Source: Glaciecola sp. KUL10 (lineage in GTDB: Bacteria; Pseudomonadota; Gammaproteobacteria; Enterobacterales; Alteromonadaceae). Taken from it: 64,000 bases of DNA. The stretch's first letter is position 1; the number at the start of each line of letters is the position of its first letter. Of this stretch, positions 45,538 through 55,328 are shown in pieces. The DNA lies in NCBI RefSeq assembly GCF_003203515.1, contig NZ_BGNG01000002.1, forward strand, positions 310,001 to 374,000. Reading direction: 5' to 3'. The translations under genes and the position numbers were made by a program. The notes below the pieces were generated by a model. It was not told the origin of the DNA and made no database searches. It saw only the letters and a list, made by a program, of their open reading frames with translations.

Positions 45538-47655
45538 TTAGAATTTGAACTGATGTAATTTCAAGCGTATATCATCAGCGCGCTGTTCAAGTTCTTCATT
45601 TTGCTGCTTACCTTTTGAAGCATAAGATGAAACTTTATCGACAGCGAGATTTAGGTTATTGATATTATTTGTGATTTCCGTCGACACCAGCGTTTGCTGC
45701 TCGATAGCCTCTGCAATCGCAACAGATGCGTTACTGATGTCTTGTGTCTCTCTTACTATTTCTTGTAACTGAGTTTGTGAAATGTTGGCACGTTGCATGT
45801 TGTGTTCACAAGTGTCAGTACCTTCACGCATTGTCTTGACGGCCACCTCAGCACTGACTGTCAGGCTATGCATGAGCTTATTTATTTCTTCTGTTGACTC
45901 TTGCGTTCGATTGGCTAGGTTGCGTACCTCATTGGCTACAACGGCAAACCCTCGTCCTTGTTCGCCTGCTCTTGCTGCTTCAATAGCGGCATTGAGTGCT
46001 AGTAAATTAGTTTGTTCTGAGATTTCTTTGATAACCGCTAATATTCCACTGATACTTTGAGTTGATGATTCCAACTGATTCATGTCATGCGCGGTGTTTC
46101 TCATTTTATCGGTTAGTTCTTGAAGGCTGTCGACGGTATCGTCTAATTCGTGGGCACAAATTTTAACCTTTTGATAGGCACTATCCACGGATTTTGCGGT
46201 TTGTTCTGATTTTTGCGCGACCTGTTGAGCGGTTTGAGAGAGTTGCAAGATGGCGGTGGTCGCTTGACTCAATTCATTTTTTTGAGAATTGACACTTTTG
46301 TTTGTTTTTTCGGATAGCTGGCTACTTTTTTCTGCAGATTCAGTCATTTTGTTTACTGAATCCGAGGTGTCTTTAATTGTTTGATGAGTTTTGTGTAAGA
46401 ACGAATTTAGGCCATCCGCCATCACACCAATTTCTGCGCCATACTCAAGGTCAATACGCTGGGTAAGATCCCCATCAGATTTAGATAACTCTGACACCAA
46501 GTATGCTGCTTTTTTGATCGGCCTGGATAGCTTTCCAGCCACGAAATAAACAACTAAAAATCCTGCTAGTCCAACGAGAATACCAGCAAAAAGTTGGCCG
46601 AGTACATTTGTGGTAAAGCTTTCATTAATCAATAAGTTGAGGTTCGATGCATCTTGCATGGCCACACTAGTGGGAAGGAGTAGTTTTACCGACCACTTTG
46701 TATCAGTGTTAGCAAAGTTGAGAGGGAGTAATACTTCGATATTATCACTGGCCATTTTGATGCGTGAAATTCCAGATTGCACGTTGCTTTTAATTGATGC
46801 CCACTCGTTTTTATCCATGAATAAGCCCGCCTGCTCAGGATGGGATGTGTCGGCAACAATGGCGCCGTTAAAGCTGATTATTTTAAGTGTTCCAACTCCT
46901 TCAAAGATCGCATCATTAACGGTCGATGCGAGTTGTTGGATGAATGCTACTGACACATCAACACCGCTAACACCTATTACTTGCTCATTGACTATCAGGG
47001 GAGTGGTGATTGAAGTCATTAATGTAGGAACACCTTGAACCTCCCATACTGACGGGTCAGATACGCATGATTTACGGCTTTCAAAAGGACACAAATACCA
47101 TTCACCAGGACGCAAACCGTGTTCGTTTGGCTTTCTGTTGTTGTAAACAAGGGGCATATTACTGGGTCTAACATTTAGTTCGCCAGAACTCGCACGCGTC
47201 CAATAAGGGGCATATTGGCCAGATGAATCAGAATGGCGACCATCGTTGATATACTTAGCGTCGTTGTTGTCCACAGCGTTTGGTTCCCACGCTATATAAG
47301 TGCCCGAGATTTGTTGGTTGTCACTCAAAATGTGTTTTAAATACTGACTAAACGTATCTCTATCAATAGTCTCTACAAGGTCATTCTGAATAATAAACGA
47401 TTGAGTTGATGCAATATTTTTTGCGATGATAATATTGTTAGAAATATCTTGATTGATGCGCTCGACTTTACTTGAGACCTGCTTCAATGCTTCTGCAACC
47501 ATATGCTCATTGTGATTTATGATGCTTTTTGATGTGGTATCGTAAAGAACCGTGCTTGCAACTACGCCGTAGATTCCCATTGCTAGAATTGCACCTAAAA
47601 GAGAAATGCCGGTAGCAACCGTTATTTGTGTGCTGATTGATTTAAATTGGAACAC
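45538..47655 (-). CDS. Methyl-accepting chemotaxis protein with periplasmic Cache sensor
   Basis: A 705-residue chemoreceptor: TM1 at about residues 10-35, a double-Cache-type periplasmic domain (about 36-335, with [20 protein letters not shown] and [15 protein letters not shown]), TM2 about 345-370, HAMP ([20 protein letters not shown]), and a signalling domain with [20 protein letters not shown] at the tip. No CheR-tethering pentapeptide is seen at the C-terminus. The preferred start is the GTG at 47655, with AAAGG eight bases upstream; an ATG at 47820 would lengthen it by 55 mostly polar residues and make it overlap the divergent MBL gene. Cache sensors often bind amino acids or small acids; the ligand is unknown. 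Confidence 0.9.
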   Translation of the reverse strand: MFQFKSISTQITVATGISLLGAILAMGIYGVVASTVLYDTTSKSIINHNEHMVAEALKQVSSKVERINQDISNNIIIAKNIASTQSFIIQNDLVETIDRDTFSQYLKHILSDNQQISGTYIAWEPNAVDNNDAKYINDGRHSDSSGQYAPYWTRASSGELNVRPSNMPLVYNNRKPNEHGLRPGEWYLCPFESRKSCVSDPSVWEVQGVPTLMTSITTPLIVNEQVIGVSGVDVSVAFIQQLASTVNDAIFEGVGTLKIISFNGAIVADTSHPEQAGLFMDKNEWASIKSNVQSGISRIKMASDNIEVLLPLNFANTDTKWSVKLLLPTSVAMQDASNLNLLINESFTTNVLGQLFAGILVGLAGFLVVYFVAGKLSRPIKKAAYLVSELSKSDGDLTQRIDLEYGAEIGVMADGLNSFLHKTHQTIKDTSDSVNKMTESAEKSSQLSEKTNKSVNSQKNELSQATTAILQLSQTAQQVAQKSEQTAKSVDSAYQKVKICAHELDDTVDSLQELTDKMRNTAHDMNQLESSTQSISGILAVIKEISEQTNLLALNAAIEAARAGEQGRGFAVVANEVRNLANRTQESTEEINKLMHSLTVSAEVAVKTMREGTDTCEHNMQRANISQTQLQEIVRETQDISNASVAIAEAIEQQTLVSTEITNNINNLNLAVDKVSSYASKGKQQNEELEQRADDIRLKLHQFKF

Positions 47656-47771
47656 GTATGCAACCTTTGGTGGTTTAGTGTAAGTTAATGCATCGGTTTG
47701 ATATTTAGTGCTATCGACCTTTAGTACTAGGTCTTTAGTTTGTTTTTTAATGCTAGCCAAAAGGAATTTAG

Positions 47772-48611
47772 ATGAACTTACAGCGTTTTTTTCTGCTGAT
47801 CTTAAGTACATGGTTTTCATCTTCAGTCATTGCCCATGAGTTCCATCATCATAAAGAAGAAAAGCCTCTAGCAACTTATCTAGCAAATGAAGGTATTATG
47901 ATAAGTAGTGGCAATGTTAAGGTCCTCTTCGATCCTTTTTTTCACAATGACTATGGTCAATATCAGTTGGTGCCCACTTCCATTATTGAGTCGATTAAAA
48001 AAGGATGGCCACCTTATGATGGTGTGTCTATTGTATTTGTCAGTCACGCTCATGAGGACCATTTTGCTGCGCAAGACATGCTCAATTATTTATTGACCTT
48101 TAATAACATTAAATTAGTCGCGCCCACTCAAGCTATTGAGCAATTAAAAGATCTAGAAGGTTTTGAGCAAATACAAACACAACTGTTGGCAATTGATTTA
48201 GCTTATCAAGAACAGCCAGAAAGTCGCCAGATAGGGCCTGTAAAATTTGACGCAGTACGTATTCCCCATGCAGGGTGGCCTAGTCGCAGTGAAGTAAGTA
48301 ATTTAGTCTATCGAGTATCACTTCCGCACAATCGCGGATATGCCAGTGTGATACACATGGGAGACGCCGATCCAAATGACCGTCATTTTTTACCGCTATC
48401 CTCGTTTTTTAAAGCAGTTAAAACAGACATCGCTTTTCCGCCATATTGGTTTTTTCTGTCTAGAAGTGGCAAAAATATACTCGAGTACCGAATCAACGCG
48501 CACGAAAGTGTAGGCGTGCATGTACCGAAGACGATTCCATTAGACTTAATCTTAAGCGGCGCAGACTATTTTTTTAAACCCGGTCAAACAAGAGCAATTT
48601 CTCAGCCTTAA
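47772..48611 (+). CDS. Secreted MBL-fold metallo-hydrolase
   Basis: A 279-residue protein with a signal peptide (cleavage near SSSVIAHE) and a metallo-beta-lactamase fold. The zinc motif is VSHAHEDHF (HxHxDH) near residue 95, with further ligand candidates in RIPHAG and the [11 protein letters not shown] loop. The mature N-terminus begins [10 protein letters not shown], an unusual cluster of four histidines within six residues that may bind metal. The family includes UlaG-like and NAPE-PLD-like enzymes, so the substrate cannot be fixed. Its last four bases overlap the convergent hemJ-like gene. Confidence 0.85.
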   Translation: MNLQRFFLLILSTWFSSSVIAHEFHHHKEEKPLATYLANEGIMISSGNVKVLFDPFFHNDYGQYQLVPTSIIESIKKGWPPYDGVSIVFVSHAHEDHFAAQDMLNYLLTFNNIKLVAPTQAIEQLKDLEGFEQIQTQLLAIDLAYQEQPESRQIGPVKFDAVRIPHAGWPSRSEVSNLVYRVSLPHNRGYASVIHMGDADPNDRHFLPLSSFFKAVKTDIAFPPYWFFLSRSGKNILEYRINAHESVGVHVPKTIPLDLILSGADYFFKPGQTRAISQP

Positions 48612-49036
48612 AACGGCTTTACAATCGCCAAGACCACGATGGCAAGCAATGCAAGTACAGGGGCCTCATTCAAAAAACGGTAGAATTTAGAGGAGTGTTT
48701 GTTTTCTCCCGCCGCAAATCTTTTCAATAACACATAAAGATAAATGTGATATGCGTAAAATAGACTGACCAAGAGCAATTTAACGTGCATCCAGCCGGAA
48801 GCTTTGAACCATTCACCGCCATAAAGATAGATAGTCCAAACACCAAATACTAAGGTTAATACTGCAAAAGGAGTGATAAAAAACCATAGTCTTCTTTCCA
48901 TTACCACAAATTGTGCATGCATTTCTTTATTTGTTGCCTGTGCGTGATATACAAACAAGCGTGGTAGATAAAAAATCCCCGCCATCCATGCAATCATAAA
49001 GAAAACGTGCAATGCTTTAATCCACAAAATACTCAA
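48608..49036 (-). CDS. hemJ: HemJ-like protoporphyrinogen IX oxidase
   Basis: A 142-residue inner-membrane protein with four hydrophobic helices. It matches the HemJ (UPF0093) pattern: KALHVFFMIAWMAGIFYLPR with the conserved histidine near residue 10, FVYHAQ, RRLWFF, WMHVKLLLV and YRFLNEAPVL. HemJ oxidises protoporphyrinogen IX in bacteria lacking HemG/HemY. The gene is close to the ClC gene on the same strand, with 25 bases between. hemB lies about 8 kb away on the other strand. Confidence 0.85.
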   Translation of the reverse strand: MSILWIKALHVFFMIAWMAGIFYLPRLFVYHAQATNKEMHAQFVVMERRLWFFITPFAVLTLVFGVWTIYLYGGEWFKASGWMHVKLLLVSLFYAYHIYLYVLLKRFAAGENKHSSKFYRFLNEAPVLALLAIVVLAIVKPF

Positions 49037-49061
49037 AACTAAGCCCTTTCTATCTCACTAA

Positions 49062-50738
49062 TTAATGTTGTTCTCTAAACAGGTAACTATGCAGCATATT
49101 CCAAGTAATTATGCCTATGGGTTTATGCTCATCAGATTCAAAAATATAAACTGCCCCTTGGCGCTGTTTATGCAATATTTCATGTACTTCCGCCATGGTT
49201 GCTTGGTGAGATACCCCTAGCATCACATGACTGAGTGTCGGATGCACATTTTCCTGTAGGCTAACATTAAGCTCAACTTGTTCAAACCTCGCATCGATAT
49301 TTGCTTCTATTTTATTCATTAAAAATGTTTCTGGAGACGCTTGAAGCCGAGCATAGAGTAGGGTCTCGCTAGCATCTTTTACAATATCGAAATCCCTCTT
49401 CATAACCGCTAAAACCCCAGTTTTCTGAAGGACATCTCGTATTGATGAACTGGTGTATTTGAGTTCTTGAAACTCTAGTTGTTGAATGAATATAGATTGG
49501 TTTTTACATAGTTGCTTACCTGTAACGTAAGCGCTTACTATAACGATAATACATGGCATTACTGCTTCGGGGCTTGAGGACAGCTCCATCGCTGCGGATA
49601 GCGCAGCCATCGGGGCGTGAAGCACAGAGGCTAGCATGCCAGCAAGTCCCAATAGCGCAAAGGTAGCGGTTAAATCTGAGGTTTTATCTAAGCCGTTCAG
49701 CGGTTGTAAAAGTATGACGCCCGCGAGCATGCCAATTGTCATTACTGCACCAATAATGCCACCGGGAATTCCCAAGCCGAGGGCAATCGTTGCGAGCATA
49801 AATTTTAAAAGAAACAACATACATAGATATGCAATACTGGGGTGCTCGTTAAACATATTTTGTACATTGATAAATTCGGCGCCAAGTGCATCAGGAATAA
49901 AATAACCGACGCTAGCGGTAATCAGCGCGGCCAATGAAAATCGATACAGCATATTGACTTTGCGAAAGCGCCGTAATATCCACATTAACTGTACATTAAA
50001 TGCAGATCCTATTAAGCCCATACAAAATCCAAACACGAGTAAATACAAAAGTAAGCTAGGTTCCAGAGTTTGAAAATTAAGAAAACTAAGTTCACTTTCG
50101 TTACCGAAAACAGCCCTACTTAGCATAGTGCCGCATGCTGCGGCCAACATCACTGGTACAAATAAGTAAACCTTGTATTCGCGCAGCACGACTTCCATTA
50201 CAAAGATAACGGCAGCAAAAGGTGTATTGAATGCAGCTGCGATACCCGCGGCAATGCCACAACCGGTTAATATTCTTAAACTGTTGAAAGGTAACCTCAA
50301 CCAGCTTCCTATAAAATGACTACCAGCAGCAGCTATATGAACGCTTGGACCCTCTCGGCCGACAACAAAGCCACTGGATAATGCTAATACGCCGCCAATA
50401 AATTGATTTATCGTGGTTTTAAAGGGGATGTGGCCATAAAATCGTTTGAAGCGGTGAATCACAAAGGGGATACCCATTCGATATTGTTTATAGCGAGTTA
50501 GTGTCGCTAACAGTAGCATCCCAATGACTGCAAAAATGGGTAATAGAAAGAGCGTGATAGGGTTGGCTTTGTTGTAACTGGCTATGCCGCCGTAAGCATA
50601 AATTTGAATGTATTCAATAGCCAATCGAAAAAGAATGATGAGTGACGCTGCACACACCCCTCCGGCTATACCAAGGATACACAATTGTACCGAGGTGCGA
50701 GGGTAGGCTAATTCTTGGCGTAGTGATTGAAGTATCAT
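49062..50738 (-). CDS. clcA: ClC-family chloride transporter/channel with CBS domains and altered selectivity motifs
   Basis: A 558-residue ClC protein with an 18-helix membrane domain (to about residue 410) and a C-terminal pair of CBS domains (about 430-555). The gating glutamate motif is GFVVGREGPSVH with E129. Two other hallmark sites differ from the E. coli exchanger: the GSGIP selectivity loop reads YRMGIP, so the chloride-coordinating serine is replaced, and in FVMEVVLREYK the internal proton glutamate (E203 in the exchanger) aligns with valine. This could mean channel-like behaviour or a different anion. The symbol is used in the family sense only. Confidence 0.85.
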   Translation of the reverse strand: MILQSLRQELAYPRTSVQLCILGIAGGVCAASLIILFRLAIEYIQIYAYGGIASYNKANPITLFLLPIFAVIGMLLLATLTRYKQYRMGIPFVIHRFKRFYGHIPFKTTINQFIGGVLALSSGFVVGREGPSVHIAAAGSHFIGSWLRLPFNSLRILTGCGIAAGIAAAFNTPFAAVIFVMEVVLREYKVYLFVPVMLAAACGTMLSRAVFGNESELSFLNFQTLEPSLLLYLLVFGFCMGLIGSAFNVQLMWILRRFRKVNMLYRFSLAALITASVGYFIPDALGAEFINVQNMFNEHPSIAYLCMLFLLKFMLATIALGLGIPGGIIGAVMTIGMLAGVILLQPLNGLDKTSDLTATFALLGLAGMLASVLHAPMAALSAAMELSSSPEAVMPCIIVIVSAYVTGKQLCKNQSIFIQQLEFQELKYTSSSIRDVLQKTGVLAVMKRDFDIVKDASETLLYARLQASPETFLMNKIEANIDARFEQVELNVSLQENVHPTLSHVMLGVSHQATMAEVHEILHKQRQGAVYIFESDEHKPIGIITWNMLHSYLFREQH

Positions 50739-50865
50739 TGTTTAATCGAGATTAAATGATGTTCTTTTTGTAAAGACTATCATATTCAAGCAGTTATATT
50801 TGTTAATATCGTATAAAATGCAAATTTGTGCAATCTAAACAATCGTTTTTACTTGGGATAACCCT

Positions 50866-51570
50866 TTGAATTTACCTGAAATTAAACAGCAACTTGGCTT
50901 TGTGCGCTATTACCTGGTCGTTATTTTAGTCATCGCTGGCGTTTTTTACGCAGGCCACGAGTTTGCCAACAAACGCAATCATTTACTTGTTGCTAAAGCC
51001 GATCTTTTACAGCAATCGGTTGATAATTTAATTGAAGAAAATCAACAAATAAACTCACGATTAAATGTGAAAAAAGTAGAATTAGAAGTCGCGAGTATAG
51101 CTAACGAAAAGGCTCAGGAAAGCATTAAAGGGTTCATGCAAATTGAAAATGAGTTACGTCAACAAATTAGTTTTTATCAAAAGGTAATGGCACCTGAGAT
51201 GACTCAAGATGGCTTTGTCATTGAAAATGCAGAGATCTCTACAAATGCATCCACTAACAATTACACTATCAAATTGATGATGCTCCAGCATGAAAATATA
51301 AAAGCGGTCATCAAGGGCACACTGAACATAAGACTCTTTGGTAGTTTAAACGGCAATCCAGTGAGCTATAACATCACAGACTTATTGGAAGACAAAGAAC
51401 AGTCCTTAGCTTTTTCTTTCAAGTATTTTGAAGTCATGGATATACGGGTCACCCTTCCTGAAAATTTTGAGCCAGAGCGTTTAGCGATCAGCACCGATGT
51501 GTACAAATATCGAAGAAAACGAGGTTCATATAACACTGAAATAAGCTGGGAAACTGCTTTTGCGGAATAA
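50866..51570 (+). CDS. Membrane-anchored coiled-coil protein, DUF6776-like
   Basis: A 234-residue protein that starts at a TTG (50866) with GGGAT about 8 bases upstream. An N-terminal membrane helix (about 16-33) is followed by a coiled coil (about 43-105, with repeated Glu/Gln/Leu heptads) and a C-terminal beta-rich domain (about 115-225). Its position directly before erpA and its layout match the DUF6776 family of marine gammaproteobacteria. No function is known. The non-ATG start should be confirmed against homologues. Confidence 0.7.
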   Translation: MNLPEIKQQLGFVRYYLVVILVIAGVFYAGHEFANKRNHLLVAKADLLQQSVDNLIEENQQINSRLNVKKVELEVASIANEKAQESIKGFMQIENELRQQISFYQKVMAPEMTQDGFVIENAEISTNASTNNYTIKLMMLQHENIKAVIKGTLNIRLFGSLNGNPVSYNITDLLEDKEQSLAFSFKYFEVMDIRVTLPENFEPERLAISTDVYKYRRKRGSYNTEISWETAFAE

Positions 51571-51637
51571 AGCATAATACTTGATTAAATTACTCAGGTA
51601 TTAGATAATCCGCGCAGTATTTTATATAGAGGTATTT

Positions 51638-51982
51638 ATGTCAGTTGAAACGGCAATGCCAATTGAGTTTTCAGACGCGGCTGCAAAAAAAGTACGCGGA
51701 TTGATTGAGGAAGAAGAAAATCCGAATCTTAAACTGCGTGTTTACGTGACAGGTGGTGGATGCTCGGGCTTCCAATATGGGTTTACCTTCGACGAAAAAG
51801 TAAATGACGGTGATATGACGATCGAGAAGGAAAGTGTAACACTGGTCGTTGACCCAATGAGCTTGCAATATCTGGTAGGTGGAATCGTCGATTACACCGA
51901 GGGTTTAGAGGGATCTCGTTTTCTAGTCAATAACCCTAATGCACAAACAACCTGTGGTTGTGGTGCAAGTTTCAGCATCTAA
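51638..51982 (+). CDS. erpA: Iron-sulfur cluster insertion protein ErpA
   Basis: An A-type carrier that passes [4Fe-4S] clusters to targets such as IspG/IspH. The 114 residues have the three conserved ligands Cys42 ([10 protein letters not shown]), Cys106 and Cys108 (TTCGCGASF), at the same positions and length as E. coli ErpA. A hairpin terminator follows the stop. Confidence 0.97.
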   Translation: MSVETAMPIEFSDAAAKKVRGLIEEEENPNLKLRVYVTGGGCSGFQYGFTFDEKVNDGDMTIEKESVTLVVDPMSLQYLVGGIVDYTEGLEGSRFLVNNPNAQTTCGCGASFSI

Positions 51983-51993
51983 GTTGGTTCTAA

Positions 51994-52015
51994 TGGCGTT
52001 GTATTAACGACGCCA
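51994..52015. terminator. Terminator hairpin after erpA
   Basis: TGGCGTTG (51994-52001) pairs with CGACGCCA (52008-52015) with one G-T wobble and a 6-base loop; a T-rich stretch with five Ts begins about ten bases later. It lies between erpA and the convergent gene at 52035. Confidence 0.6.
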
Positions 52016-52034
52016 ATGCTCTAATGCTTTTTAT

Positions 52035-53057
52035 TTAATACAACAAGCTATCATCTGGAAAGTGTATTTCTAGCCGAAGTGCTACACCGTATGATGTTCT
52101 AAAATCTTCTTCTCTCAACCACAGCATAAATGGCTCCAACTCGACAAATAACCATGGTCTGAGTATATTTCGTTTATACCGAATACTGAGCAATCTTTGC
52201 TCGCTTCTGTAAGAAGGTTTGCTTAATCCATCTATCATTGCGGTAAACAAGAGGCTTTGCTCGGCGCCTAACATGTGTAAGTATTTGAGTTCGTGTCGCC
52301 AAAACCAATCTTTTCTGTTATCCCGATATCGAAAGCTATTACTAAACTCTAATGCTTGTGAGTCCGTAAACGTATGCGTATAGCGAGCGTTGAGTTCAGC
52401 CCCAAATTTGTCTCCAGAGTAATAGTGAAGCTCACTAAAATAAGCAAGTTTGCCATCGTTGCCATAGTTTTGCCCCTTGGAATACCTTGCTCGAGTGTAA
52501 AGTTGTCCTCCTCGGCCAAAACCAACTCTATAGCTCATTGGCGATTTGACATCCTCTCTAAATTGAATGGCAACAGTCGTCTCTTCTTGATTACCTAATT
52601 CTTTGTTTCGTGCAGCCTTGACGGATTGTTGGTTAATATCATCTTCTTCATCAGTAAAAAGTAGTTCCACCCGATCTTTTAGTGCAGGTAGTTTTACGCG
52701 GATCTTAAAGCGAGTGTCAAATTGATTCAAATCGCCACTTCTAGGTTCCCAGCCAAGTCTTATTTTACCACTAGCGACTGCGGCAGAAGGGGCAGGTTGC
52801 TTTGTCTTAACATAGAACCATCGATTTAGGTCGTTGACTGTCTCGTCAAGTTGTTTATTAAAGTTGCAATACCAATCGTCGTACCATAAGGGATAGTCAC
52901 AATAATAAATGCTTTGATAATGCTCTACTTTTGTAGATTCGGCTTCTAAATCATTGGCTTGTAATTTGTTACTGGCGAGCGTACATGCGCATGAAATACT
53001 GCCGATAATAAACAGCTTAAAACCCTTTGAATGATCGCGAAACACCCTATTAATCAT
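52035..53057 (-). CDS. Predicted outer-membrane beta-barrel protein, unknown family
   Basis: A 340-residue protein with an N-terminal signal region (hydrophobic GFKLFIIGSISCACTLASN, cleavage near KLQAND). The rest alternates polar and aromatic residues in many short strands (for example GQLYTRARYSKGQNYG, FGAELNARYTHTF, LRPWLFVELEPFMLWL) and ends in an aromatic residue (LLY), as many outer-membrane barrels do. The early part has three cysteines near CDYPLWYDDWYC. I do not recognise a family. It lies between erpA and tatA on the opposite strand. Confidence 0.6.
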   Translation of the reverse strand: MINRVFRDHSKGFKLFIIGSISCACTLASNKLQANDLEAESTKVEHYQSIYYCDYPLWYDDWYCNFNKQLDETVNDLNRWFYVKTKQPAPSAAVASGKIRLGWEPRSGDLNQFDTRFKIRVKLPALKDRVELLFTDEEDDINQQSVKAARNKELGNQEETTVAIQFREDVKSPMSYRVGFGRGGQLYTRARYSKGQNYGNDGKLAYFSELHYYSGDKFGAELNARYTHTFTDSQALEFSNSFRYRDNRKDWFWRHELKYLHMLGAEQSLLFTAMIDGLSKPSYRSEQRLLSIRYKRNILRPWLFVELEPFMLWLREEDFRTSYGVALRLEIHFPDDSLLY

Positions 53058-53187
53058 GATATTGATTAAAACCAGTGATATTTAAGTAAAGCCACGTATA
53101 ATGAGAATACAAATTGAATTGTTCCCGATTTAGCAAGTGGATGAATACGTTACCAAAATATAGTCGGGATTTATATTGGAGTTTCAC

Positions 53188-53433
53188 ATGGGCGGTATAA
53201 GTATTTGGCAAATTTTGATCATTTTGGTCATTGTCATATTGTTATTTGGCACAAAAAAACTACGCAACGTAGGCACAGACTTGGGCGGTGCACTGAAGGG
53301 CTTTAAAAAAGCCATGAGTGAAGAAGACTCAAAAAATGAGAAAGATGCAGACTTTGAAGCAGTAGAAGAAAAAGTAGTTGAGCCTCCGTTAAAACAAAAA
53401 GACACTGCACAGCAAACTAGCACTAAAGACTAA
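53188..53433 (+). CDS. tatA: Sec-independent translocase subunit TatA
   Basis: An 81-residue pore-forming subunit of the twin-arginine system. The ATG at 53188 has GGAG eight bases upstream; an earlier ATG at 53176 is in frame but adds four residues with no TatA similarity. [20 protein letters not shown] is the single membrane helix, followed by [20 protein letters not shown], the amphipathic helix and FG hinge. A charged tail follows. First gene of tatABC. Confidence 0.96.
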   Translation: MGGISIWQILIILVIVILLFGTKKLRNVGTDLGGALKGFKKAMSEEDSKNEKDADFEAVEEKVVEPPLKQKDTAQQTSTKD

Positions 53434-53437
53434 TCTG

Positions 53438-53746
53438 ATGTTTGATATTGGCTTCTGGGAACTACTGTTGATCGGTATCGTGGCGCTTTTGGTGTTGGGG
53501 CCAGAACGCTTGCCTGGTGCTATTCGCTCGACGGTAAACACGATAAGGAGTGTTAAGGGTGTAGCGAGTGGCTTTAAGCAGGAGGTCGAACAGCAACTTA
53601 AAGTGCATGAGTTGCACGAGAACCTAAAAAAAGCTGAGCAAGCTGGTATTGAAAACGTCAGCCCCGATGTGGCCAAGAGTGTAGAAGAGTTAAAGCAGGC
53701 TGCAGCGTCAGTACAAGAGCCGTATAAGAAGAAAGAAAATGAGTGA
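53438..53746 (+). CDS. tatB: Sec-independent translocase subunit TatB
   Basis: A 102-residue subunit that receives folded twin-arginine substrates with TatC. It starts [20 protein letters not shown], the typical TatB helix, followed by [19 protein letters not shown] and a long charged amphipathic helix. Four bases separate it from tatA and its end overlaps tatC by 8 bases. Confidence 0.95.
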   Translation: MFDIGFWELLLIGIVALLVLGPERLPGAIRSTVNTIRSVKGVASGFKQEVEQQLKVHELHENLKKAEQAGIENVSPDVAKSVEELKQAAASVQEPYKKKENE

Positions 53747-54509
53747 AACAAGCACTTTTGTTGCTCACTTAATTGAGCTGCGCAGTCGTATACTAAGAGC
53801 GCTTTTGGCTGTCTTCATTGTGTTTTTGTCGTTGGCTTACTTTGCCCAAGATATTTATCATTTTGTCGCTCAACCGCTTCTCGCCAGCATGCCTGAAAAT
53901 ACATCAATGATAGCTACCGATGTTGCCTCTCCTTTTTTTGCACCATTTAAACTGACGCTAGTCGTATCATTTTTTATCGCTATTCCCGCTGTCCTTTACC
54001 AAGTGTGGGCATTTGTTGCTCCGGGTTTATATCGAAACGAGAAAAAGCTAATTGCCCCTTTGTTATTTTCTAGCACTTTGTTGTTTTATGCCGGTATGGC
54101 GTTTGCCTACTTTGTGGTGTTTCCGATTGCTTTTGCATTCTTCAATAGCGTCGCGCCCGAAGGCGTTACGGTAAGCACAGACATTAGCAGCTATCTTAAT
54201 TTTGTTCTTAAACTCTTCTTTGCATTTGGTTTGGCATTTGAAATTCCGGTTGCAATTATCCTTATGTGTTGGACGGGGGTGACAACGGCTGAAAACTTGC
54301 GCAAGAAACGTCCGTATGTGTTTGTTGGCGCTTTTGTTGTTGGTATGCTCCTTACACCACCTGATGTTATCTCACAAACGCTATTAGCAGTCCCCATGTG
54401 GTTGCTATTTGAGGTGGGAATTGTAATCGGTGCAATCTATAGCAAACGGAAGTCACAAAACGAAACTGCCGAGTCCGAAAGAGAAGACCCTGATAATGGC
54501 ATGGTTTGA
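53739..54509 (+). CDS. tatC: Sec-independent translocase subunit TatC
   Basis: A 256-residue six-helix inner-membrane core of the Tat translocase. It begins with the conserved [16 protein letters not shown] segment and includes [36 protein letters not shown] and [20 protein letters not shown], the family's hallmark regions. Its last 14 bases overlap the start of tatD. Confidence 0.97.
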   Translation: MSETSTFVAHLIELRSRILRALLAVFIVFLSLAYFAQDIYHFVAQPLLASMPENTSMIATDVASPFFAPFKLTLVVSFFIAIPAVLYQVWAFVAPGLYRNEKKLIAPLLFSSTLLFYAGMAFAYFVVFPIAFAFFNSVAPEGVTVSTDISSYLNFVLKLFFAFGLAFEIPVAIILMCWTGVTTAENLRKKRPYVFVGAFVVGMLLTPPDVISQTLLAVPMWLLFEVGIVIGAIYSKRKSQNETAESEREDPDNGMV

Positions 54510-55314
54510 TTCAGGTGTTAATTTATTAGATGAACGCTTTAATATCGAAGAAGTATTAGTCAATGCCAAGCGGGCAAATGTGGAAGACATCCTGATTATT
54601 AGCTCGGATGTTGAAGAATCACTCAAGGCACAAAAATGCGCTTCTCACTACAACACTCTTTCCTCTGGCGCCGATTTCAAAAATGTAAAGCTACCTGAAT
54701 TACATTATACCGCGGGTATACATCCGCATTATGCAGACCAATGCACTGAGCAAGACTTGAATGCATTAATTAATATGTGTGCTGACAATGCATTTTTTGC
54801 GATAGGTGAATGTGGTCTTGATTTCAATCGCAATTTTTCTAGTCCAGACAAGCAACTATTTGTGTTTGAGCAACAGTTAAAAATAGCAGTAAAACATGGA
54901 TTAGGTGTTTACTTGCATGAACGAGATGCGTTTGATCAGCAAACCGCAATATTACGAAAATACATTCATGCTCTTCCCTTCGCTATAGCTCATTGTTTCA
55001 CGGGTACCCGCGAACAACTTGATAGTTATCTTAGTTTAGGGTGCTATATTGGCATTACTGGTTGGTTATGCGACGATAACAAAGCTGAAGCCTTACAATC
55101 TGCTGTAAAAGGCTTACCATTAGAACGACTTTTATTGGAAACCGACGCTCCTTATTTGTTTCCAAAAAACGTAAGACCTAGAAAACGTAACAATGAGCCT
55201 AAACACATTTGCGCGATTGCAGATAAACTAAGTGAGCTTACTGCTTTTTCGGTAAGTGAAATCGAATTAGCTGCTTTCAACAATGCAAAAAAGTTGGCAA
55301 GCAGCAAAAAATAG
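54496..55314 (+). CDS. tatD: TatD-family metal-dependent deoxyribonuclease
   Basis: A 272-residue TIM-barrel hydrolase. [15 protein letters not shown] gives the family start; the usual D-x-H motif is read here as FDSGVNL, so the first two histidines of the typical HxH are replaced by DxG, while [21 protein letters not shown] and [11 protein letters not shown] are intact. The start ATG lies inside the tatC end. The E. coli protein has 3'-5' exonuclease activity; it is not needed for Tat export. Confidence 0.9.
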   Translation: MAWFDSGVNLLDERFNIEEVLVNAKRANVEDILIISSDVEESLKAQKCASHYNTLSSGADFKNVKLPELHYTAGIHPHYADQCTEQDLNALINMCADNAFFAIGECGLDFNRNFSSPDKQLFVFEQQLKIAVKHGLGVYLHERDAFDQQTAILRKYIHALPFAIAHCFTGTREQLDSYLSLGCYIGITGWLCDDNKAEALQSAVKGLPLERLLLETDAPYLFPKNVRPRKRNNEPKHICAIADKLSELTAFSVSEIELAAFNNAKKLASSKK

Positions 55315-55328
55315 GTAGCAGAATAAGC

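Noticed and set aside
53389-53751. Open frame of 120 codons antisense to tatB
   Set aside because: Lies over the tatA-tatB junction and the well-supported tatB gene; shadow frame.
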